From Paenibacillus sp. GSMTC-2017 (GTDB taxonomy: Bacteria > Bacillota > Bacilli > Paenibacillales > Paenibacillaceae), in NCBI RefSeq assembly GCF_016019935.1, contig NZ_JAECMT010000002.1, positions 868,001 to 932,000 of the forward strand: a stretch of 64,000 nucleotides of DNA. Reading direction: 5' to 3'. This document shows positions 24,968 through 33,195 of this stretch, one piece after another. The number at the start of each line of letters is the position of its first letter. Position 1 is the first letter of the stretch. The translations under genes were made by a program, and so were the position numbers. Below the pieces are notes generated by a model. The model did not search any database. It saw only the letters and a program-made list of their open reading frames with translations, and was not told the DNA's origin.

Positions 24968-25768
24968 ATGAATATCAAAACCTATACCGAATCAAACCGT
25001 AATGCTTGGAATGAAGTTAATCCTATTCACCAAAAACATAATCCGATCAATTTCAAAGAGGCTTTTCGCACTGAAAAATTCAACACACTCGATGATCACA
25101 TCACCCAAACATTTTTAAAGATAGGATTAGAAGGTAAAAACGTAGCACAGCTATGCTGCAACAACGGAAGGGAAGTACTTTCTTTAGTGAACCTTGGTGC
25201 ACGATGCGGTACTGGTTTCGATATTTCAGATCATTGTATCGAAGAAGCAAAAGAGCTTGCTGAAATTTCTGGATTGCCTTGCACATTCATCCGAACTGAT
25301 GTTTATGAAATTGATAGTGCTCATGTAAGCCAATATGACCTGTTATACATATCCATCGGTGCGCTCACTTGGTTACCCGATTTGCACAAATTTTTCAGTA
25401 TTGCCTCTACTCTATTGAAAAAGGATGGACGACTTGTTATTTATGAAATGCATCCTATGCTAAACATGCTGGCTTTAGAGGATGAACCTGAATATGAAGA
25501 CCCGATGAAAATTGCTCATTCCTATTATAAAAGCGACCCATGGATCTCCAATAGCGGCATTGACTATGTCGGCAACACAACTTATGAGTCTCAAACGAAT
25601 TACAGCTTCAGCCACACACTTGCTTCCATAATCAATGCTGTCGCTCAAAGCGGCATCCATATTACCAAGTTTGAAGAACACGCTCACGATATTTCGTGTA
25701 TTTTTCCGCATTTGGAAAAAGAAGCGAAGCTTCCTATGTGCTTCACTCTGATTGGGAAAAAAGCTTAG
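24968..25768 (+). CDS. Class I SAM-dependent methyltransferase
   Basis: Rossmann-type methyltransferase, 266 residues. The SAM site reads VAQLCCNNGREVLSLVNLGA near residue 58, with acidic GFDISDHCIEEAKELA about 20 residues on and DLLYISIGALTWLPDLHKFF as motif IV. The usual Gly-x-Gly of motif I is replaced by Cys-Asn-Asn-Gly, as in some small-molecule methyltransferases of Bacilli. Substrate unknown. GGAGTG lies upstream of the ATG. Its stop codon overlaps that of the convergent ydbT-like gene by 3-4 bp with no terminator between them. Confidence 0.85.
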   Translation: MNIKTYTESNRNAWNEVNPIHQKHNPINFKEAFRTEKFNTLDDHITQTFLKIGLEGKNVAQLCCNNGREVLSLVNLGARCGTGFDISDHCIEEAKELAEISGLPCTFIRTDVYEIDSAHVSQYDLLYISIGALTWLPDLHKFFSIASTLLKKDGRLVIYEMHPMLNMLALEDEPEYEDPMKIAHSYYKSDPWISNSGIDYVGNTTYESQTNYSFSHTLASIINAVAQSGIHITKFEEHAHDISCIFPHLEKEAKLPMCFTLIGKKA

Positions 25769-27204
25769 CCCAGTAAATCCGAGATTTCGTTTACTTTAGA
25801 CTGAGGAGCATGCCTAATAGCAAACACAGCTGGTTCACGTCCTGCAGCAACTGCTATTTTTAAAGTAGCATGCTCTCTCCACTCTTGCATAGCAGTTTGA
25901 GATATACGGTGCCACTGCATCCGCTTTTTAGGAATTATGACCCGTCGCAGCGATAACCCACCATAACGAATAGCAAGGTGACCATCTTGTACCGACCAAG
26001 CCGATTGTCTATAACGTAGCTCACCCCATAGCGCTATCAGTAGTGGTAGCAACAACGTAAACCAGCCATAATCATATGGAATCCAAATAATTCCGGGAAC
26101 TACTAGTATTAAACTTAAACCGATTGGTAACAGCATAAAGTGTTTTCTAGCTGATGAATCCGGTCGTCCTTCCCATTGCACAGGCAATTCGAACCCTGGG
26201 ACAAAACTTTTCAAAAAGCCATCCAGTTTGGATATCTTTAGCAATGGGTAAAGGATGATTGATCCTCTTTCATTTTCCGTTTTCCCCGCTATGACAAGAT
26301 TGATGCTCACCAAACCAAACGGTCTACGAAACATATTCCCCACCACCTTCACCGCCTGAATACGATGCAGAGGAACCGTTACGGATTTTTTATCCAGCAA
26401 CCCTCGCTTGATGATGAGTTTATCTTCGACCCGTTCCAAACTAAAATTGTAATCTATCATAACGGTTAAAATAATTGCAATGCCCCATGCAAGTCCCATC
26501 ACTAAAAGCGGAAATGTTATAAACCAAAGCGAACCGAAAACGTTCATAATATATTTCCAAATATCTAACACAGCTCTGAAATCATCAAAGCGGGCAATTA
26601 TCGCGCCGAAAATTGCTAAAACAAGGCCTAATCGCGCGGAGGTCACACTATAATTCAAGAGGTCGCTAAACGAGAGCGAAATGCGGTTTTGTATGTCTTT
26701 CTCGCGAGCTTCTTTTCTTTCTAAAGGAGATAACCACAGTGCTTCACGAATTCTCTCCGCTTCGGTTTTGCTAATTGCATCAAGCTCCGCAATAAGTTCA
26801 TCCGCTCCAGCAGTACTTATTGTAAGATTTACTACACGAAACGGTCGATGATACATTCGTACGGTCGTATCGATTGATTGTACCCGCTCCTTAGCAATCC
26901 ACGTCTTTTTTCGAAAAAAAACGCCTTGCTCTATATACAATCTACCGTTTTCCAACGTGTATTTAAAATGATACCAGCGTAGCCATCCTATTACGCCAAT
27001 TAACACAAACACGAAACTAACTACCAACACGGAGACGGTAAACCAATCTACCTTATCTCCAAATAATAACGAAATCAAAAAAATGAATACCGGTATGAGC
27101 GGTAAAGCATGGTACCCTTCTTTTATCGTCCTAATCATAAAATAGAACAATGAAACAAGGTGCAAACGTTTCTTAGAATCGTTGATGTGGGAATTAGAGG
27201 TCAT
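25765..27204 (-). CDS. PH-domain membrane protein (YdbT-like)
   Basis: Membrane protein of about 479 residues with three bacterial pleckstrin-homology (bPH2, formerly DUF304) units, each after a pair of membrane helices. They begin around YTLENGRLYIEQGVFFRKKTWIAKERVQSID (about 90), FSLERVEDKLIIKRGLLDKKSVTVPLHRIQAV (about 255) and WSVQDGHLAIRYGGLSLRRVIIPKKRMQW (about 395). B. subtilis YdbS-YdbT, a sigma-W-controlled pair, protects against bacteriocins of other Bacilli, and this pair has the same order. ATG 27204 has GGAGG 8 bp upstream and overlaps the ydbS-like gene by 11 bp. Confidence 0.88.
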   Translation of the reverse strand: MTSNSHINDSKKRLHLVSLFYFMIRTIKEGYHALPLIPVFIFLISLLFGDKVDWFTVSVLVVSFVFVLIGVIGWLRWYHFKYTLENGRLYIEQGVFFRKKTWIAKERVQSIDTTVRMYHRPFRVVNLTISTAGADELIAELDAISKTEAERIREALWLSPLERKEAREKDIQNRISLSFSDLLNYSVTSARLGLVLAIFGAIIARFDDFRAVLDIWKYIMNVFGSLWFITFPLLVMGLAWGIAIILTVMIDYNFSLERVEDKLIIKRGLLDKKSVTVPLHRIQAVKVVGNMFRRPFGLVSINLVIAGKTENERGSIILYPLLKISKLDGFLKSFVPGFELPVQWEGRPDSSARKHFMLLPIGLSLILVVPGIIWIPYDYGWFTLLLPLLIALWGELRYRQSAWSVQDGHLAIRYGGLSLRRVIIPKKRMQWHRISQTAMQEWREHATLKIAVAAGREPAVFAIRHAPQSKVNEISDLLG

Positions 27205-27673
27205 CTTTCGAAACCTCCGCATAGGCCGATATTTCTCTTTGAACGTGGTCAGCCGTGCCTTCTACAAGTGCCGGAATTGTGTGGCTTCCTGCTGCGGTCG
27301 AAATGGTAATGGACGCGAGTCCATAACGACGAAGCAACGGACCTTGTTTCATTTCCACATGTTGAACGCGCACCATTGGAATTAATGTTTTTTTCCACAG
27401 CCAAATGCCATGATGTAGTTCTATACCTTGTTCTTTAATTGCGTACGACCAGCGAATATACCGAAGCTTTGGAACTAATACGACTAAAATAAGAACAGCA
27501 AGTAACGTCAACATTAACGTAGCTGCAAATATCCAGATCGGCCAGTTAACTAGTAAAGATAATAACAATAGTGCAGCTAAAATAAGAATGGATGGAGAAA
27601 TAATAATTGCGGCAGTCAGTCTCCAAACAATAAGTGCATTTTTGTCTATTTTCCCATCGAGCCTTTTACGCAA
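27194..27673 (-). CDS. PH-domain membrane protein (YdbS-like)
   Basis: Small partner of the YdbT-like protein, 159 residues: two membrane helices (about 18-65) followed by one bPH2 domain (WSYAIKEQGIELHHGIWLWKKTLIPMVRVQHVEMKQGPLLRRYGLASITISTAAGSH). The start is TTG 27673 with GAGGAG about 10 bp upstream. It is divergent from a TetR regulator, with 87 bp between the two starts, so both are probably controlled from there. Confidence 0.85.
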   Translation of the reverse strand: MRKRLDGKIDKNALIVWRLTAAIIISPSILILAALLLLSLLVNWPIWIFAATLMLTLLAVLILVVLVPKLRYIRWSYAIKEQGIELHHGIWLWKKTLIPMVRVQHVEMKQGPLLRRYGLASITISTAAGSHTIPALVEGTADHVQREISAYAEVSKDDL

Positions 27674-27717
27674 AATTGAAACAACTCCTCTTCCAAAATT
27701 TCACTACTTTCCGAATA

Positions 27718-27732
27718 TAGCACGGTGTGCTA
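27718..27732 (+). promoter_or_regulatory. Candidate TetR operator between ydbS-like and tetR genes
   Basis: TAGCACGGTGTGCTA is a near-perfect palindrome (six of seven pairs) midway between the two divergent genes. It also covers the -35 side of the promoter with TATACT at 27749-27754. Confidence 0.5.
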
Positions 27733-27760
27733 AATAGATCAAGTATGTTATACTGATGAC

Positions 27761-28360
27761 ATGCCAAAAATCGTAAACCATGAAACCCAAAGAGAGATGA
27801 TTGCTGAAGTTGCTTGGACAATTGTAACCAGGGACGGTGTGGAATCCGCAAGTGTACGAAATATCGCAAAGGAAGCCGGATTATCGATGGGTTCAATGCG
27901 TCACTATTTCCCGAGTCAAGCGGATCTTTATATCTATCTCATGGAACTTGTAAGCAACAGAGTTGGAGCGCGTGTTCAAGCTATGATTGCCTCTACAACG
28001 ACACCAACATTTGAGCAACTTACACATTTAATGATGCAGCTTTTGCCCATACACGAAGAAACTAAACCCGAAATGGAGGTTTGGCTTTGGTTTAACGCCA
28101 AGGCGGTGAGTACACCTGCATTAAAGCCTTTGAACGCTAGAATATATGAAGAAACGTTTCTATTAGTTAAGCTGGTCATCGATGCTCTCATTCATATGAA
28201 GCTAGCAAAACAAGAGATCGATGTTCATTATGAGGCTCAGAGTCTTTATGCGTTAGTGGACGGATTAGCTATACATTGTTTTATGCATCCAGATGAAGCT
28301 TCCGAAGAGAGAATTTCATCCATTCTAACTCGTCATTTACAAGATTTGTGTGAACGCTAA
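27761..28360 (+). CDS. TetR-family transcriptional regulator
   Basis: Regulator of 199 residues. The N-terminal HTH (about 10-55) reads WTIVTRDGVESASVRNIAKEAGLSMGSMRHYFPSQADLY, closest in feel to the BetI/KstR-like branch. The C-terminal ligand domain is helical. It is divergent from the ydbST-like pair, which is its most likely target. There is no Shine-Dalgarno sequence, and TATACT at 27749-27754 would start transcription at or just before the ATG, so the mRNA may be leaderless. Confidence 0.88.
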   Translation: MPKIVNHETQREMIAEVAWTIVTRDGVESASVRNIAKEAGLSMGSMRHYFPSQADLYIYLMELVSNRVGARVQAMIASTTTPTFEQLTHLMMQLLPIHEETKPEMEVWLWFNAKAVSTPALKPLNARIYEETFLLVKLVIDALIHMKLAKQEIDVHYEAQSLYALVDGLAIHCFMHPDEASEERISSILTRHLQDLCER

Positions 28361-28477
28361 TGGAGTGGAATGGTCTTCTGTGATTGTCATCGCTTTGACC
28401 CATTCCACTCTAATTTTAGACCAATAAAATGTTACAATAGGAAAGTACATTCATAATACTAACTAGGAGCATAACAA

Positions 28478-29941
28478 GTGCGGTCACATCCAATTAACAT
28501 GTTGCGTATTACAGGATTATTAGATGGTATTTCTTTATTAGTTTTACTTGGTATCGCGATGCCCTTGAAATATATATGGGGGTTTGAAAAGGCTGTTTCG
28601 ATTGTTGGTAGTATTCATGGTGGGATTTTCATCCTTTATACTTTAGCTATTCTATATGCAGCAATGCGAGTTAAATGGAGCCTGCTTTGGCCCGTTGCTG
28701 CAATGTGTGTAGCTTTTATACCATTCGGTAATTTCTTTTTGGATCGTAAGCTTAAAAAAGCTCAGACCAACTATCAATTGAGACCATTCAACTATGCTCT
28801 ACTCGTGTATAGTATCGTTTTCTTTTCTTTCTTAGATTTATTTGCTCAATTGCCAGTCATGAGTACATTCGCTACGTCCGTCGGTGCAAGCTCATTTATT
28901 GCAGGATTTGTTATTGGACTATATTCATTATCCAATACAATAGGTAATATTTTATCCGGCATAATGACAGATAAGGTCGGCCCTTTCAAAATATTAATGG
29001 TCGGATTGTTATTAACGAGCGGTGCTTTGCTACTTTATCATTTCGTTGATTCAGCCTTTATCTTAATAATCGTTAGAATTTTACATGGCTTTGTTGCTGG
29101 TTTAATTGTTCCTGCTGCCTTTACGTTCTCTGCGAATACTACTGTAAACAACCAACAAGGTCAAAAAGTAGCATTCATCGGTACCTTTGTTGGATTAGCT
29201 GCCATTATTGGCCCAGCATTCAGCGGTATTATGGCAAGCAGAACTTCTGTACCATCTGTTTTTACTTATGTGGCCATATTAGGTTTATTACTTGCCCTCC
29301 TATCGGCGATTTTTCTTGGCAGGTACAAGCCTACAAAGAAAGAACAGGATAATGCTACCGTTCGACCTTTAGGATCACTTTTTAATGCAGGGGTTCTTAA
29401 AGCATATTTGGGTGCCTTTATTCTAATGTTTTCTCAAGGTGTCATTGCTTATTTGTTGCCCTTGCATATTCAGGCGCTTGGATTTGATTCAAGAATTAGT
29501 GGTACATTAATGAGCACTTTTGGTATCGTTGCTATTCTAATCTTTGTTCTTCCGACTAACCGATTATTTGATCGTTTTGCACCAGCTAATACGATGGCAG
29601 TCGGAATTGTATTAATGGGATTAAGCCAATTGCTTATTAGTCAATCTACCACAACACTAGCCCTTTATTGTGTGTTAGCTCTATATGGGGTAGGCTTTGC
29701 CTTCTTGTTCCCTTCCATAAATACAATGCTCATTAAATCCACACCCGAAGGAATGCGCGGGAAAGCTTACGGTTACTTCTATGCCTTCTTCTCTTTAGGT
29801 GTTGTTGCTGGTTCATTTGTATTAGGTCTACTGCCTTTTACCATCGTCCAAGAATTTGTATGTACAGGCGTTTTCTTGTTGCTATGTGCTGCATTCGTCA
29901 CCTTTAACAAGCAGAAAGTACGTGGACTTAAACAGTCGTAA
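28478..29941 (+). CDS. DUF3817 domain fused to major facilitator transporter
   Basis: A 487-residue membrane protein. Residues 1-90 form a DUF3817 (YdzA-like) three-helix unit: LRITGLLDGISLLVLLGIAMPLKYIWG, then IHGGIFILYTLA, ending FIPFGNFFLDRKLKK. Residues 105-480 form a 12-helix MFS transporter with the loop 2-3 motif GIMTDKVGPFKILMVG and an inner repeat. DUF3817 is normally a separate small protein, so this is a fusion in a single frame without a break. Drug export is likely from the MFS part but unproven. GTG start with TAGGAG 8 bp upstream. Confidence 0.82.
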   Translation: MRSHPINMLRITGLLDGISLLVLLGIAMPLKYIWGFEKAVSIVGSIHGGIFILYTLAILYAAMRVKWSLLWPVAAMCVAFIPFGNFFLDRKLKKAQTNYQLRPFNYALLVYSIVFFSFLDLFAQLPVMSTFATSVGASSFIAGFVIGLYSLSNTIGNILSGIMTDKVGPFKILMVGLLLTSGALLLYHFVDSAFILIIVRILHGFVAGLIVPAAFTFSANTTVNNQQGQKVAFIGTFVGLAAIIGPAFSGIMASRTSVPSVFTYVAILGLLLALLSAIFLGRYKPTKKEQDNATVRPLGSLFNAGVLKAYLGAFILMFSQGVIAYLLPLHIQALGFDSRISGTLMSTFGIVAILIFVLPTNRLFDRFAPANTMAVGIVLMGLSQLLISQSTTTLALYCVLALYGVGFAFLFPSINTMLIKSTPEGMRGKAYGYFYAFFSLGVVAGSFVLGLLPFTIVQEFVCTGVFLLLCAAFVTFNKQKVRGLKQS

Positions 29942-29965
29942 CATGCTGTGCATAGTTACAAACAT

Positions 29966-30007
29966 AAAAGCGCTAAACACTAGGAAATCCCTGTGTTTAG
30001 CGCTTTT
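29966..30007 (+). terminator. Terminator, bidirectional
   Basis: AAAAGCGCTAAACAC and GTGTTTAGCGCTTTT are perfect complements around a 12-nt loop, with a short U-run. It separates the MFS gene from the convergent DinB gene. Confidence 0.85.
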
Positions 30008-30065
30008 AATTATACACAGTATCAGGCAACACTATACTTTCTATCTTAGCTAGGTGAGGTTCTCT

Positions 30066-30557
30066 TTATTGTTGCTCAAGCTCACTTTTTTGACGCAAGT
30101 GGTGACGGAAATGCATACCAACAAGTGCGAACCACTCTTGACCGTTCAGCCAGCCAAAACCATCATGTTTGACTTTAAAGTTTGGATTAATTTGATTAAC
30201 TGATGTTTCCAACTCACCGATCTTCTGCAATACTTGATCGAGCCCACCCGTTAGGTCTTCTATACTTTCTAAATTGCTTGGGCTGTTTTCAGGTCCTTCC
30301 GGCAACTTAATTTTAATCGGTGGAAATCCACCTGTTTTGAAAATAAACTCACCAGCTTCCGTCTTCCCGAGAGGTTGCTCCACAGTTGCAGACGCACATG
30401 TTTCCACTTGTTCAAAATAATCGAGCGCAGTTAGGATTAAGTGATCATACATCTGACCGAGAGACCACACCTCTGGGCCAGATTTATACCTTAATTTCTC
30501 TAAAGAATAATATTGCCAATCACTTTTGTATGTTTCAATGCAAGTTTGGTCATTCAT
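30066..30557 (-). CDS. DinB-family protein
   Basis: A 163-residue four-helix protein of the DinB/YfiT type, probable metal-dependent hydrolase or thiol transferase of unknown substrate. Metal-ligand histidines appear at the usual places: VWSLGQMYDHLI near residue 33 and MHFRHHLRQKSEL at the C-terminus. The FGWLNGQEWFALVGMHFRHHLRQ ending is typical of the DinB_2 subgroup. It is upstream of nothing obvious and lies 42 bp after the VOC gene on the same strand, so the two may be cotranscribed. Confidence 0.85.
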   Translation of the reverse strand: MNDQTCIETYKSDWQYYSLEKLRYKSGPEVWSLGQMYDHLILTALDYFEQVETCASATVEQPLGKTEAGEFIFKTGGFPPIKIKLPEGPENSPSNLESIEDLTGGLDQVLQKIGELETSVNQINPNFKVKHDGFGWLNGQEWFALVGMHFRHHLRQKSELEQQ

Positions 30558-30599
30558 TTGGTTATCCCTCCTTAACTTGAACTATTTAAAATTAGGTCA

Positions 30600-30974
30600 C
30601 TACATTCTGGATGAAGCAAAAGCGAGAATATAACCGTCCAAATCTCGAATTGCGAATTCTCTCATTCGATATTCAATCGGGTCTTTTGGTGCATAATGAA
30701 TAATAGCACCACACTCAACGTACTCACGATAGAGCGCATCGGCATCATCAACAAATACGTAAATGTCCCACGACCATCCGTCTATTGTATGATTCGGCAC
30801 TATCAACTTTGTCTCATCTTCCAATTGATGCAATGTAAGCTTAAGGTCATCCCGATCCATAAAACCAGTATAATGATTACATTCGAAACCCAATTTCTTA
30901 TAATAGTCAAATGCTTTCTCACGATCTCTAGAAATGAGTATCGGTCGATACTCTTTCATTTTGGCTCTTAGCAT
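30600..30974 (-). CDS. VOC-family (glyoxalase/bleomycin resistance-like) protein
   Basis: A 124-residue protein with the beta-alpha-beta-beta-beta fold of the vicinal oxygen chelate superfamily. Two half-repeats are visible: YRPILISRDREKAFDYYKKLGFECNHY..LKLTLHQ and DIYVFVDDADALYREYVECGAIIHYAPKD..FAIRDLDGYILAF. The EYRMREFAIRDLDGY ending is the hallmark C-terminal strand. The function could be antibiotic binding or a small-molecule enzyme. GAGGGGGAA precedes the ATG. It sits 12 bp after the AraC/GyrI regulator and is presumably its target. Confidence 0.85.
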   Translation of the reverse strand: MLRAKMKEYRPILISRDREKAFDYYKKLGFECNHYTGFMDRDDLKLTLHQLEDETKLIVPNHTIDGWSWDIYVFVDDADALYREYVECGAIIHYAPKDPIEYRMREFAIRDLDGYILAFASSRM

Positions 30975-30986
30975 AAAATTCCCCCT

Positions 30987-31925
30987 CTATTTAATAGGCA
31001 AACATATGTCTACAATCCATTTTCGTTCGGGATGACTAGATGGATCGTTATAACTGATAAACATGGCAGGTCGATAATCGTATGTGTAACCACTATTAGG
31101 CAGCCAACAATGTAATAAACAATGTACAAACGACTCCATTAATTGTTCTGCTTCCTCAAACCGAAGTACAGCGTATCTTCCACCTTGTAAATTTCGCATA
31201 CCGATTTCCTCAGCTACTTCAACCTTCCTCGGCGTGGTAATACATGCGTCATATCCGAAATCGAGAAATGGTAGAGTGAACAAAGAAAATTTGGGGATAC
31301 CCAGTAAGTACGTTCCACTACTCCATAATCCATTCCGTGTTGTCATATTACTTAGTGTCATAAAGCTGTCTTGAACATCCGATTCAAGCTTGGCATAATT
31401 CCGTTTCCCAAAATGCCTTATGTAATATATATTTTTATTAGGAAACTCCCGAATAGATACTCTTAGCTGATGAGTCGCTTTTCGATCGGATTGATCTTTA
31501 TTATAAAGATTTTGAACAAAATAGCTTTCCCATTCCTTGTCTTCTATTTGACAAATCTTGCGATTAATAATGGGATAGTGAGTTCGAAACGATTCTGGAT
31601 TACTCCCTGTTACCTTTTTAAATACTCTTGAAAAATCTGACAAAGAAGAAAAACTACATTCGTATGCTATTTCAGTAATCGTTAAGAGTGGAAAAAAAAC
31701 TAAATAATGAACAGCCTTTTGCAGCCTAGTCCTTAAAATATATGAATGCAATTTATCTCCTGTTACTTTGGTAAACATACGATGCAAATAGGAGGGAGAG
31801 ACAGCAACCACCGTCGCTACTCTTTCAAGTGACAATTCGCCGTCTACATTTTGATCAATATAATCGATGACCCGATTGATGATGTTTATATGCTCTCGTA
31901 TCAGATTATTATTTTTAGTTCTCAT
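30987..31925 (-). CDS. AraC-family regulator with GyrI-like effector domain
   Basis: A 312-residue one-component regulator of the Rob/SoxS type. The double HTH is N-terminal (about 12-115: LSLERVATVVAVSPSYLHRMFTKVTG and TITEIAYECSFSSLSDFSRVFKKVTGSNPESFR). The C-terminal half (about 155-312) is a GyrI-like small-molecule-binding domain (VSIREFPNKNIYYIRHFG..GGRYAVLRFEE). Such proteins sense amphipathic drugs and turn on efflux or detoxification genes. Here the VOC and DinB genes follow directly, forming a likely three-gene detoxification operon. GGTGGTGA precedes the ATG. Confidence 0.88.
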   Translation of the reverse strand: MRTKNNNLIREHINIINRVIDYIDQNVDGELSLERVATVVAVSPSYLHRMFTKVTGDKLHSYILRTRLQKAVHYLVFFPLLTITEIAYECSFSSLSDFSRVFKKVTGSNPESFRTHYPIINRKICQIEDKEWESYFVQNLYNKDQSDRKATHQLRVSIREFPNKNIYYIRHFGKRNYAKLESDVQDSFMTLSNMTTRNGLWSSGTYLLGIPKFSLFTLPFLDFGYDACITTPRKVEVAEEIGMRNLQGGRYAVLRFEEAEQLMESFVHCLLHCWLPNSGYTYDYRPAMFISYNDPSSHPERKWIVDICLPIK

Positions 31926-32036
31926 CGTTCACCACCGAACCATTAATTTTCACACGTTGAAAAAAGAAACTCTACTATCATTCGACAAAATAACATAACT
32001 TCCTTTTTATGGTTTAAAAGTTTCGAAAAGACCAAA

Positions 32037-32067
32037 AAGCACCACAACCTTATTGGTTGTGATGCTT
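32037..32067 (-). terminator. Terminator of the siderophore-binding lipoprotein gene
   Basis: On the minus strand AAGCATCACAACC and GGTTGTGGTGCTT pair with one wobble and are followed by TTTTTGG. Confidence 0.85.
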
Positions 32068-32099
32068 CACTAGAATATTAGTAAAAACGCAAGTTTACA

Positions 32100-33062
32100 T
32101 TATTGACCAAGAAAGCTTTTTTCAAAAAAGTCTAATTGGTATTCCATGCTCAGTGGATCGTTAAAGTAGAATGCTTTAGCATTTGCTTCAAATGCATGTT
32201 GATTTTTGATCGCCGGAATAGCTTTGTACGTCTCCGTTTGCTGGAACGAATTATCTTCATTCGCATCTTTACTTATAATAACGTAGTCCCCAATGTAATC
32301 CGATAAAACTTCCGTCGATACCGCGAAGAACCCATCTACCTTTGTAGCTTCTTTTACTTTCTCAGGCATACTTAGCCCAAATTGCTGATAAAGAATTTCG
32401 GTACCGCGCCCAAAATTGTCACCATAAACATACAGTTGTTTATTGAATGTTTCGATAACCGAAACTGTTGCGTTTTCACCAATTTTCGCTTTAATTTCTT
32501 GTCCAATCTTTTTGCTGCGAGCATCAAAGTCTTTGACCCACTCTTGAGCTTCTTTTTCTTTGTTTAGCAACTTACCAACTTCAAGCTGCTGCGTGAAAAA
32601 ATCAACTTTGCCATACGTATAAGTCACAGTAGGTGCAATTTCTTTCAGCTTGTCAATGTTTTTGATGCTGGATAAACCAATAATAAGATCTGGTTTTAGC
32701 TCAATAATTTTCTCCAAACTTTCATCCGTTACTGCCTCTACATTTGCTAACTTATCCGCAAAATTTGGATTGCTTTTGGACATTTCATCCACGCCTACAA
32801 GCGGCACACCTAACGCCATAACATTACCTGTCAAGAAACGTGTAATAACAACTACACGTTGTGGATCGCTCGGTACTTCCACAGGACCATTTTCGGATTG
32901 ATATATAAAGGTAGCAGATTCCGGTGTTGTAGTAGATGTTGCTTCACTGGATGGTTTAGCAGACAGGCTGCTTACATTGTTAGTTTTGTTCGTTTGGTTG
33001 CCTCCGCAAGCACTCAGAATAACAACTAACATCAAAACGAACGGAACAAAAAGTTTTCTCAT
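32100..33062 (-). CDS. Iron-siderophore-binding lipoprotein
   Basis: Substrate-binding lipoprotein of a siderophore importer, 320 residues. The signal ends in lipobox LSAC with Cys19, followed by an Asn/Thr/Ser-rich linker. The two-lobed TroA-like fold is shown by PSDPQRVVVITRFLTGNVMALGVPLVGVDE near residue 62 and LEKIIELKPDLIIGLSSIKNID near residue 115. No permease or ATPase gene is beside it, so it must serve a transporter elsewhere, perhaps the FecCD pair at 3868-5881. A Fur-box-like site lies 43 bp upstream. It follows a Btr-like regulator gene, on the same strand. Confidence 0.92.
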   Translation of the reverse strand: MRKLFVPFVLMLVVILSACGGNQTNKTNNVSSLSAKPSSEATSTTTPESATFIYQSENGPVEVPSDPQRVVVITRFLTGNVMALGVPLVGVDEMSKSNPNFADKLANVEAVTDESLEKIIELKPDLIIGLSSIKNIDKLKEIAPTVTYTYGKVDFFTQQLEVGKLLNKEKEAQEWVKDFDARSKKIGQEIKAKIGENATVSVIETFNKQLYVYGDNFGRGTEILYQQFGLSMPEKVKEATKVDGFFAVSTEVLSDYIGDYVIISKDANEDNSFQQTETYKAIPAIKNQHAFEANAKAFYFNDPLSMEYQLDFFEKSFLGQ

Positions 33063-33104
33063 ATGATGACTCTCTCCCTTTTTTCATGTACCTTATGTTT
33101 GCAG

Positions 33105-33119
33105 TGAAAATAATTATCA
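33105..33119 (-). promoter_or_regulatory. Fur box before the binding-lipoprotein gene
   Basis: TGAAAATAATTATCA matches the 7-1-7 Fur box with one mismatch. A further partial repeat (ATTATCATTTTCA) overlaps it on the right, so two Fur dimers could bind. Confidence 0.75.
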
Positions 33120-33195
33120 TTTTCATTTGCATATCACAATTATAGGGTTCAATACACAGTCGAGCCATGCCTTTTTGTTCGAAAAATGACTTGGA

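Noticed and set aside
27666..27896. 76-codon minus-strand frame between the ydbS-like and tetR genes
   Set aside because: It overlaps the clear TetR HTH coding region and both promoters, and its product has no coherent composition.
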